Assembly (NCBI GenBank): GCA_041389725.1
Contig: JAWKRG010000013.1
Location: 124,001 to 188,000 of the forward strand
Direction of reading: 5' to 3'
DNA: 64,000 nt
DNA from: Polyangiaceae bacterium
GTDB taxonomy: Bacteria > Myxococcota_A > Polyangia > Polyangiales > Polyangiaceae
Shown: positions 50,966-58,045 of the stretch, one piece after another
How positions within the stretch are numbered: the stretch's first letter is position 1
Layout: each line of letters begins with the position of its first letter
Made by a program: the position numbers and the translations under genes
Notes under the pieces: model-generated
Told to the model about the DNA's origin: nothing
Databases searched by the model: none
The model's input: only the letters and a program-made list of their open reading frames with translations

Positions 50966-52927
50966 ATGAGGCGAGTGGGGCTCTTGGGTGCGGGCGCGGG
51001 TGCGCTCGTCGTCGCGATGGCATGCGGAGAAAGCGACGGAGGAGGAGGTCCGCCAGTCGCGGGCTCGGGTGGGACGAACACGGGCGGCGCCGCGGGTGCG
51101 GGCGCGGTCGGCGTCGGGGGATCGAGCGGCGCGGGCGCCTTCGCGGGCACTGGAGGCATTCCGCCAGCAGACGCAGGCACCTGTCCGAACGTGACGGTGC
51201 CGAACGTCGACAGCGCCAAGATCGAACTGAGCCCGGGCAAAGACGCGTACAGCGTCGCCCTCGGCTGGAGCGGGGGAATTCCGGGCACCCAGGTGTTCGC
51301 TGAAGCCGCGTCGGACGCCGCAGGAACGTCCTTTCAGACTGTGATGGCGCCGATGGACGTTTCGCTTTCCGCTGGCACGGCAGCGGTGGACAAGACCACT
51401 CCGGACATCTTTCTGCGCCTCGTCGCGACCGTCGACGGCAATTGTCGCGTGGAGGGACCGGTGGTTCGCCTCGCCAAACCCGACTACGCCGATGCGGCGA
51501 CCTGGCAGAACGGTTGGATTCGCGTGGTCTCCCACACCCACTCCATCGCCGACGTGAAATCCGACGTCGGCGGCCCGGTCTACGCCAATCGCATCAACTG
51601 GTTCAACGGCTGCTTCCAGACCCTCGGAAACGACGCGGCGTGCCACGAGCTGTTGTTGCGCAGCTTTTCCGAGTCTGGCCTCGAGTGGTTGATGGCTGCC
51701 GCCAAAGACCACGGTATCGGCGCGGTGATCGTCACGGATCACGACAACGTGGGGCTCTGGTATACGGACACCTTCCGCAAGTACGACAAGGCCGACCCTA
51801 GCGGCCCAAGCGTGATCCACGGCATGGAATGGACCAGCGCCCTCGGACACCTGACCGTCGTCGGCAACTTCCTGCCGCAGATCGCGAAGACGGCGAAGAT
51901 CACCGACTTGGCCACCGCAAAGCAGGTGCACAGCGCCACGCCCTTGCCGCCGGACAGCTGTGACGACACCGACGAAAACCACAAGGTCAACAGCCCCGCC
52001 TTCGACGGTCCCGATGCACCCTGCAAGCGCGCGGACCACCGCGGCCATGGCGACGACCCGCCCACGGTGGCCGAGGCCAAGGCCAGCATCCAAAAACTCA
52101 AGGCCGCGGGCGCGCTCGTCTACATCAACCACCCGACTCAAAACGCTTTGATCGAGCCCCCGATGAAGTGGCAGCTCGACAATCTGGACTTGGTCGACGG
52201 AGCGGAGGTCAACACGCCGGACCCGACCCTGACGAACATGAACGCTCCGGAATGGTGGCGGGACCAAGGGCTTCAGGCGGGACGCCGTTGGGTCGGGATC
52301 GCCGGCACGGACTGCCACGTGAACGGCACGCCCTACACGGGCAGCACCGGTTGCAGCAGCTTCCACGGCCTGATCGATCTGACGCACATGGACGCGCCCT
52401 ACATGTGGGTGAAGCCGCTGACCTCGACTTCGGCGGCAGCGAACAACGCGCCGAACCTGGTGGTCGCTGCTTTGCGCGAAGGGCGCGTCACCGTGGTACA
52501 AGACATCGACCCGGCGGTGGTGGCCGACGTCACGATCGATGCCAACGGCGATGGATCCTACGACTATTGGGGCGGCTCGGTGCTGCCAGCCTGCGAACAA
52601 CCCTCACGCACGAGCTTCGACGTGAAGGTGTTGGTCAAGCCCGTGCAAACGCACAACTACAACGTGAGCGTGTGGCGCAACGGGGTCGAGACCAAGCTCT
52701 TGCAGGACACCAAGCTCAACGCTGGACAGGTCTGGAGCGGCACCACCAGCATCGACCGGGTCGGCGACGTCCCGGCGGGCGCCAAGCTCGGCTACGTGAT
52801 GGTGCAGGTGCGAGAGAACAAGACCCTCGCCCCCGACAACGACGCCGGCTTCGTGAATCCGATCTTCTTCGAGCCCGCGAAGAGCAACGCGGTCGCCTGC
52901 GATACTCGCAAGGCGGACGGGAGCTGA
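50966..52927 (+). CDS. PHP-domain lipoprotein
   Basis: The 653-residue protein has a lipoprotein signal (VVAMACGES, Cys20) and a Gly/Ala-rich linker (about 24-65). A beta-sandwich-like segment follows (about 75-170), then a PHP-like domain. The metal-binding signatures of PHP phosphoesterases are present: SHTHS (His190, His192), VTDHDN (258-260), GMEWTS, NHPTQN and GTDCH (about 447). PHP enzymes cleave phosphoester bonds with a metal cluster; here the enzyme would lie outside the cytoplasm. A C-terminal beta region (about 500-650) has repeated strands. The start ATG 50966 is preferred over the earlier in-frame TTG. Substrate unknown. Confidence 0.74.
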   Translation: MRRVGLLGAGAGALVVAMACGESDGGGGPPVAGSGGTNTGGAAGAGAVGVGGSSGAGAFAGTGGIPPADAGTCPNVTVPNVDSAKIELSPGKDAYSVALGWSGGIPGTQVFAEAASDAAGTSFQTVMAPMDVSLSAGTAAVDKTTPDIFLRLVATVDGNCRVEGPVVRLAKPDYADAATWQNGWIRVVSHTHSIADVKSDVGGPVYANRINWFNGCFQTLGNDAACHELLLRSFSESGLEWLMAAAKDHGIGAVIVTDHDNVGLWYTDTFRKYDKADPSGPSVIHGMEWTSALGHLTVVGNFLPQIAKTAKITDLATAKQVHSATPLPPDSCDDTDENHKVNSPAFDGPDAPCKRADHRGHGDDPPTVAEAKASIQKLKAAGALVYINHPTQNALIEPPMKWQLDNLDLVDGAEVNTPDPTLTNMNAPEWWRDQGLQAGRRWVGIAGTDCHVNGTPYTGSTGCSSFHGLIDLTHMDAPYMWVKPLTSTSAAANNAPNLVVAALREGRVTVVQDIDPAVVADVTIDANGDGSYDYWGGSVLPACEQPSRTSFDVKVLVKPVQTHNYNVSVWRNGVETKLLQDTKLNAGQVWSGTTSIDRVGDVPAGAKLGYVMVQVRENKTLAPDNDAGFVNPIFFEPAKSNAVACDTRKADGS

Positions 52928-52952
52928 GCCGCACCCGCGGAAAGCTCGGCTC

Positions 52953-54020
52953 CTAGTGCTTGCTGGGGAAGCGGAAGCGGTGGGTGACTGGCACGAAGCC
53001 GAGCAAGTCCATGGCGCGGGTGGTGTAGCCAGTCGTCCAGTTGTTGATCACCAGCGGGTGGCCGCTCTTGCCGCGAGCTTCCACCAGTACGCCGACGTGA
53101 TCCGGTCCAGGGCGATCCGGGAAGGTGTCCAGAAACACGACGTCGCCGGGACGCAAGGGGTCGGCGGCGTCGTCCAGGGCGGCACTGTGCGCGCGCCAGT
53201 GGCGTTCGAAGTAGCGAATCACCACGCGCACGCGACGGTGATCGATGTTGGCGTCCGGACGCTCGACTCCGTAGAGTGACTTTGCGCCCGCGATGTCACG
53301 CTGCAGCGCCGCCTGAAGATCGAAGCCCGCGTTGCGCGCCGCTCGCACGATGACGTCCACGCACGCCCCGCGATCCCGCGGCGGGTCGCCGCCGGGGAAA
53401 GGCATGCTGAAGTAGGCGTCGCTGTAGCTGGCGCCGTTGAGCGCAGCCTTTTCTGCCCCGATGCGCAGATCCAGGGGATCGGCGATGCCGTCGCCGTCGG
53501 CGTCACCGGGCGGCGGCGCCTGCCCCGGCGGCAAGTGTCGCAGGACCACGCGCCCCAAGAGCCCGCGCAGCTCCTCGACGTCACCCGCACGCAGCCGCAA
53601 ACGCGTCGCACCTACGCTGAGCTCCTCACCCGCGCCCACGGGATACACCTTTAGGGGGTAGGCGCCCGCGTATGCCGTCAACAGCCGGCGCCCTTCGTCG
53701 AGCAGCAGCTCGTCGGCTCCTCGTGGCGCAGGCAGCTGCACGCGTCCGTCCAGATCGCCGAACACGCCAACGTCGCTCACACCCAGGGAAGCTTCCGCAA
53801 CGACCCCGTCAACTGCGCTGCCGGCGGGAACGAGATCGGACCGGCCGGTTGCGACGACAGCTTTGTCATCCTTGGCCGCGGTGGCGGGTCGCGCCTCGGC
53901 GCGCTTGGTCGGAGCGGGTGGTGTTTCTGCGACTGGCGCGCCCTGAGGTGTTGCCAGCTTGGAGCATCCCCCAAGAACCAGAAGCAGCACGCCGAGGCGC
54001 GAGGCCCAGCGCGGCGGCAT
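52953..54020 (-). CDS. DUF1287-domain lipoprotein
   Basis: From ATG 54020 the product has 355 residues with a lipobox (LLLVLGGC). About residues 20-160 are a linker and a beta-rich region with LKVYPVGAGEELSVGATRLR. A calcium-binding-like loop follows (GDADGDGIADPLDL). The C-terminal DUF1287 domain (about 190-350) has the pattern SDAYFSMPFPGGDPPRDRGA, CVDVIVRAARNAGFDL, RVRVVIRYFERH, RPGDVVFLDT, PDHVGVLVE and INNWTTGYTTR. The Cys and His fit an NlpC/P60-like papain fold, so a peptidoglycan hydrolase is suspected (inference). It lies 35 bases downstream of the CorA gene, on the same strand. Confidence 0.72.
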   Translation of the reverse strand: MPPRWASRLGVLLLVLGGCSKLATPQGAPVAETPPAPTKRAEARPATAAKDDKAVVATGRSDLVPAGSAVDGVVAEASLGVSDVGVFGDLDGRVQLPAPRGADELLLDEGRRLLTAYAGAYPLKVYPVGAGEELSVGATRLRLRAGDVEELRGLLGRVVLRHLPPGQAPPPGDADGDGIADPLDLRIGAEKAALNGASYSDAYFSMPFPGGDPPRDRGACVDVIVRAARNAGFDLQAALQRDIAGAKSLYGVERPDANIDHRRVRVVIRYFERHWRAHSAALDDAADPLRPGDVVFLDTFPDRPGPDHVGVLVEARGKSGHPLVINNWTTGYTTRAMDLLGFVPVTHRFRFPSKH

Positions 54021-54055
54021 GAGCTTGCGAGGAGGCACGGCGTCAGTATGCCAGC

Positions 54056-55054
54056 TCAGAGCAGGCGCGCACGTCTGGAAATGTACCCGATGCTCGCGAC
54101 GATGAGCACGACCAGGACCCAGAAACCCGCGTAGCCGTAGTGCCACTCGAGTTCCGGCAGCTCCTTGAAGTTCATGCCGTAGACGCCGCACAAGAACGTC
54201 AACGGCAGGAAGATCACGCTCACCACCGTGAGCTTCTTCATCACTTCATTGGTGCGGTGGCTCACCAGGGACATGTACAAGTTGAGCGAGTTGCTCAGGA
54301 TGTCACGGTCGACCAACAGGTCTTGTAGAACGCGTTCGAGGGTGCCGACCATGTTGGCCAGGTAGGGCTGCGTCGCGTCGCTGATGAAGCGCGACTTTCG
54401 CGTCGACAGATCCGTGAGCACGGCCCGAGCCGGCAGGACCACCTTGCGAAAGTGGAGCAGGTCTGCGCCCAGCTCGCTGATGCGCGCAAAGACCATGTCA
54501 TCCACGTTGCCGATCAGCTCGACCTGCAACGCTTCGACCCGTTCTTTGAAGCGCTTCTGCACGGACAGATAGTTGTCGATGAGATGATCCCAGAGTTCGT
54601 AGACCAGAAAGCTCGGGCTCTCGGCGAATTGGTGAAAGTCCGCGGAGTAGCTCTTGTCGAGGGCGCGCAAGAACACCACCGGTCCGTCGTGGATGGTCAT
54701 CAGGAAGCGCTCGCCGAGCACGGCGTCGACGCGCTCGAGGTCGAAGTTACGCCCTACCAGGCGACAGCCGGAGACGACGACGTGCAGGTGGTCGGCGTAG
54801 CGCGCGTGCTGTGTGGCGGGTTCCCGCGTCAGGGCGTCTTCGATGATGTCGTGGCTGATCAGGTCCAGGCCGATCAACAACGCGGGCTTGTCTTCAGCCG
54901 CACTCAGCTCGACGTCGATCCAGACGTAGCGACCCGCAGCCATGGCCTCGCGAGCCGCCGACATGTCAATCTCGCGCTCTTCCTTGGCCTGGAAGTCGAA
55001 CTCGATGATGCGCAGCGCCGTCGTCCGAGTCGAGATGGATTCACCTGATTTCAT
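54056..55054 (-). CDS. corA: CorA-type magnesium/divalent-cation transporter
   Basis: The 332 residues have the CorA layout: a cytoplasmic funnel with a mixed alpha/beta part and a long stalk helix (VYELWDHLIDNYLSVQKRFK). Two C-terminal membrane helices follow (LTVVSVIFLPLTFLCGVYGM, FWVLVVLIVASIGYI). The family hallmark GMN is at 293-295 (YGMNF). CorA pentamers carry Mg2+, Co2+ or Ni2+ down the membrane potential. GGGAT precedes the ATG at 55054. It lies between the DUF1287 lipoprotein gene and three AIM24 genes on the same strand. CorA family subgroups include ZntB-like exporters, so the exact ion is uncertain. Confidence 0.88.
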   Translation of the reverse strand: MKSGESISTRTTALRIIEFDFQAKEEREIDMSAAREAMAAGRYVWIDVELSAAEDKPALLIGLDLISHDIIEDALTREPATQHARYADHLHVVVSGCRLVGRNFDLERVDAVLGERFLMTIHDGPVVFLRALDKSYSADFHQFAESPSFLVYELWDHLIDNYLSVQKRFKERVEALQVELIGNVDDMVFARISELGADLLHFRKVVLPARAVLTDLSTRKSRFISDATQPYLANMVGTLERVLQDLLVDRDILSNSLNLYMSLVSHRTNEVMKKLTVVSVIFLPLTFLCGVYGMNFKELPELEWHYGYAGFWVLVVLIVASIGYISRRARLL

Positions 55055-55139
55055 GTTTCATCCCGGACCCGCGCTGTCGTGGGTGTACCGCGCTACGCGC
55101 CCACTGCGCGAGCGGATTTTGGACCGCACTCTCGGCGCG

Positions 55140-55820
55140 CTAGTTCGAACTCACGCTGCGGAAGGCGTGGACGAAGTTGGCGAGGCTGCCGGGGTTGCGT
55201 GTGGAGATCCACAGGCGGCCCTGGCCAGAGAAGTGACAGACGAGGCCTTCCCCGGAGAAGAACAGGCTCTTGAGGCCGCCGACTTTTTTCACTTGGTAGT
55301 TCAGGCCTCCGGAGAAGCCGACGATGTGCGTGGTGTCCACGATGTAGCCTTCGGGAGGCACATCGATGGCGTGGATGCCGCCGTAGGCGCAGAAGAATAG
55401 GGGACCCGTGCCTTGGGCCATCAACAAGAACAGCCCGGCACCGCTGAAGAAGCCCCTGGCACCGTGCCACTTGGTGTCGAGCTGCACCGTGGGCGCACTG
55501 GCCAGAAACGCGCCCGAGGAGAGATACACCGGGGTGTGGCCGTCCATTTCGATCACGTCGACGTCGCCTTCGGGGCCAGGCGCCAGCCACAGCTGCTGAC
55601 CCGGCGCGGTCGCGGTGAACGTGTTTTGGAAGATGCTCTCGCCACCGAGCAGCTTGCGCTTGGCTGCGCCGAGCAGCCCGCCCTGCATTTGCGTCTTCAT
55701 TTCGATGGCGCTGCTCTTCGCGACCATCGCGGCACTTTCGACCAGCATCTGCTCGCCCGGCCCGGCGAAGACCACGCGCACCAGCGAGAAGTCGGGCTTT
55801 TCGAGAATGTCGTACTGCAT
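55140..55820 (-). CDS. AIM24-family protein (copy 1)
   Basis: The 226 residues are one AIM24 (TIGR00266-like) domain, a beta-rich fold with Gly-rich turns. Examples are AKRKLLGGESIFQNTFTA, YLSSGAFLASAP, GLFLLMAQGTGPLFFCAYGG, YIVDTTHIVGFSGGL and GEGLVCHFSGQGRLWIS. Eukaryotic AIM24 sits in mitochondria; bacterial homologues are of unknown function. It is the last of three tandem paralogues, spaced 7 and 9 bases apart, so they are co-translated. Similarity to the next gene is clear in the FSGQGR(L/I)W motif. CorA follows 85 bases downstream. Confidence 0.82.
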   Translation of the reverse strand: MQYDILEKPDFSLVRVVFAGPGEQMLVESAAMVAKSSAIEMKTQMQGGLLGAAKRKLLGGESIFQNTFTATAPGQQLWLAPGPEGDVDVIEMDGHTPVYLSSGAFLASAPTVQLDTKWHGARGFFSGAGLFLLMAQGTGPLFFCAYGGIHAIDVPPEGYIVDTTHIVGFSGGLNYQVKKVGGLKSLFFSGEGLVCHFSGQGRLWISTRNPGSLANFVHAFRSVSSN

Positions 55821-55827
55821 GACTCAA

Positions 55828-56502
55828 TCATCCTTGTCGCGGTGGCAACAACTTGCCCACCGACGCGCCGTACTCCGCAGGGTTGCGGGTCTGAATCCAA
55901 ATCCGGCCTTGTCCGCTGAAGTGACAGACGAGTCCCTCGCCGGAGAGAAACGACGCGATCCAACCGCTCCCGCTCTTGCCGACCGTGTAGTTCAGCGAGC
56001 TGTCCCAGGCGACCAAGTGGCCGGTGTCGATCACCAGACTGCCGTCGCACACCAACTCTTGGATGCCACCGAAGGCGCCTACCAGCAGCTGCCCCGGGCC
56101 CTGACAGCTGGCCTTCAGAATGAACACGCCTTCACCAGCGAAGAAGCTGCGAAAGCCGCCCACCTTCGTCTCGATTTGGACGTTCGGCGTCGACGCGATG
56201 AAGCTCGAGCTTTGGACGAAGTAGCCGGCGGGCGACATGTCCAGCACGGCCATGTCGCCGCACAGCGCGTGAGCAAGCAGAAGCTCGCCTCCCTGGGCGC
56301 CAGCCGTGAAGGTATTACGAAAGAAGCTTTCCCCGCCGAACATGCGCTTCAAGCCGCTCATCAGCCCCCCCGACTGGGTTTGCATTTGAATGCTCGGCGT
56401 CATGCCCACCATGGCTCCGCTTTCCGCGATCAGGCTTTCGTCGGGTGCGAGCTGGACATTTGCGAGGGAGTGCGCGGGGCGGTAGTCGATGCGTATCTGC
56501 AT
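55828..56502 (-). CDS. AIM24-family protein (copy 2)
   Basis: The 224 residues contain the same signature phrases as the neighbouring copies: LKRMFGGESFFRNTFTAGAQ, GELLLAHALCGDMAVLDMSP, GEGVFILKASCQGPGQLLVG, VIDTGHLVAWDSSLNYTVGK and SGEGLVCHFSGQGRIWIQ. GAGGAATAGCC precedes the ATG, so it has its own ribosome-binding site despite the tight 9-base gap. The three AIM24 copies are close in size and probably form a hetero-oligomer or act redundantly (inference). Confidence 0.82.
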   Translation of the reverse strand: MQIRIDYRPAHSLANVQLAPDESLIAESGAMVGMTPSIQMQTQSGGLMSGLKRMFGGESFFRNTFTAGAQGGELLLAHALCGDMAVLDMSPAGYFVQSSSFIASTPNVQIETKVGGFRSFFAGEGVFILKASCQGPGQLLVGAFGGIQELVCDGSLVIDTGHLVAWDSSLNYTVGKSGSGWIASFLSGEGLVCHFSGQGRIWIQTRNPAEYGASVGKLLPPRQG

Positions 56503-56511
56503 GGCTATTCC

Positions 56512-57255
56512 TCAGGGCAACAGTGGCGTGAGCCAATCCACGAGGGAGCTCAGGTTGCGACTCTGCAAGTACACGCGTCCCTGCCCGTTGAACTCGCACA
56601 CCAACCCTTCGCCCGAGGCGACGAAGCCCATCATGCCGCCGCCTACGCTCTTGATTTGGAAATCGAGGTTGCCCTCGTATCCGACGAGATGACCGTTATC
56701 CACCATGAAGGGTTCGCTGACCTCCACGGTTTCGATGCCACCGTAGCTGTTGAACCACAGGTCGCCGTTCCCGTTGATCTCGAGAAAGAACGCCCCTTCC
56801 TTCGCCAAGAGGCCCTTCAAGCCACCGAAGCGCATGCCCATGTCGATGTCGCCGAGATGCGCCAGGTACGCCCCCGCGCTGAGCACCAGGGTCTCGCCCT
56901 GCAGGCGGCGGTGCACGATGTGTCCTGCCATGTGCGGCGCGAGCCACACACTGCCGCCGCTGGCTGCGCTGAAGTGATTGACCACGAAGGTCTCGCCACC
57001 CACGAACTTGCGGATCAGTGCGATCACGATGGCTTTGAGCATCGCCAAGAAGCCGGCGGCTCGTCCCGCGTTCAACTTCACGGCCATGCTCACGCTCTGA
57101 TTCCGGGCCACCATGCTGCCCGCTTCCGCGACTAGGACCTGTCCAGGCGCCACGTCGACGCGCAGCATGGCGAAGGATGGCCCGTGCGTGATCTCGTGAG
57201 CTGGCCCCGGAGATGCGGTTGGTTGAAGCGAGTCCTGTCCTGCGACCACTGCCAT
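56512..57255 (-). CDS. AIM24-family protein (copy 3, with N-terminal extension)
   Basis: The 247-residue first gene of the tandem array is about 20 residues longer at the N-terminus (MAVVAGQDSLQPTASPGPAH). The AIM24 core shows MLRVDVAPGQVLVAEAGSMV, a hydrophobic stretch not seen in the other two (AGFLAMLKAIVIALI), FVGGETFVVNHFSA, LSAGAYLAHLGD, MVDNGHLVGYEGNL and GEGLVCEFNGQGRVYLQ. The extra hydrophobic segment could let this copy touch a membrane. AGGAGG precedes the start. It is divergent from the methyltransferase gene 76 bases away. Confidence 0.8.
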   Translation of the reverse strand: MAVVAGQDSLQPTASPGPAHEITHGPSFAMLRVDVAPGQVLVAEAGSMVARNQSVSMAVKLNAGRAAGFLAMLKAIVIALIRKFVGGETFVVNHFSAASGGSVWLAPHMAGHIVHRRLQGETLVLSAGAYLAHLGDIDMGMRFGGLKGLLAKEGAFFLEINGNGDLWFNSYGGIETVEVSEPFMVDNGHLVGYEGNLDFQIKSVGGGMMGFVASGEGLVCEFNGQGRVYLQSRNLSSLVDWLTPLLP

Positions 57256-57331
57256 TCCCTCCTAGACATCGGGGTTAGCGGGTCCTAGAGCGGACGACAA
57301 GCACTGCCTGGCTCGGGTACTCTGCAAGCCC

Positions 57332-57871
57332 ATGCAAGATCGAGAACGTTGGGATGCGCGGCATGCAGCCGAACCCCTCGACCGTCCGCGCCCTCCAGAC
57401 GCCTGGGTGCGCGAGGTCGTGGAGGGGCTCGCATCGACCCCGCGCTCTGCGTTGGATCTGGCGTGCGGCACGGGCCGACACGCGCTGTGGTTGGCGCAGC
57501 GCGGAACCAGCGTCGAGGCATGGGACGTGAGTCCGGTTGGCTTGCGGCGACTGAGGCAGCAAGCGCAGGAGCGCGGCCTGGTCATCGAGACGCGGGAAGT
57601 CGACCTGTCGGGCCCCCTGCCGACTCCACTCCCGCGAGATCTCGTGCTGGTGGTGGACTACTTGGATCGAGAGCTGCTCGACCGACTGGCGCCGTGGATC
57701 ACCCCCGGCGGCCATGCACTGGTGAGCACGTTCACCGACGACTACCCAGGGCCGCATCCCTCCGCCCGATTCCGGCTCCGGCGCGGAGAGCTTCGAGCGC
57801 TCCAGGGTCTGGAAACTCGGATCGCCCAGGAGCGCGGCGGGCGCGCGCTGCTGCTTGCCACGCGGGCTTAG
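57332..57871 (+). CDS. Class I SAM-dependent methyltransferase
   Basis: The 179 residues have the SAM-binding motif I LDLACGTGRHALWLA (residues 41-55), the acidic motif after strand 2 (SVEAWDVSP), a later motif (DLVLVVDYLDRELLDRLAPW) and GGHALVSTFT. This resembles TehB-like small methyltransferases. The C-terminus is shorter than in typical members, but the core fold is present. The substrate cannot be inferred. The gene stands alone between the divergent AIM24 array and the GYF-like protein gene. Confidence 0.82.
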   Translation: MQDRERWDARHAAEPLDRPRPPDAWVREVVEGLASTPRSALDLACGTGRHALWLAQRGTSVEAWDVSPVGLRRLRQQAQERGLVIETREVDLSGPLPTPLPRDLVLVVDYLDRELLDRLAPWITPGGHALVSTFTDDYPGPHPSARFRLRRGELRALQGLETRIAQERGGRALLLATRA

Positions 57872-58045
57872 TCGTCCGGCCCACTGGCCGGTACGTATTT
57901 TCCGCTGGAAAGCGGCGTAGGGAACCGTGGGGGAAGGTAGGCAAGCCTCGAGACGTACCAGGCCGCGGAGGCTCCCATGCATTCGAATCCCCACAGCGAA
58001 ACCCCGAATTTCCCGAGCAGTCCGCGGTCATCGCGCGCGAGGGCG

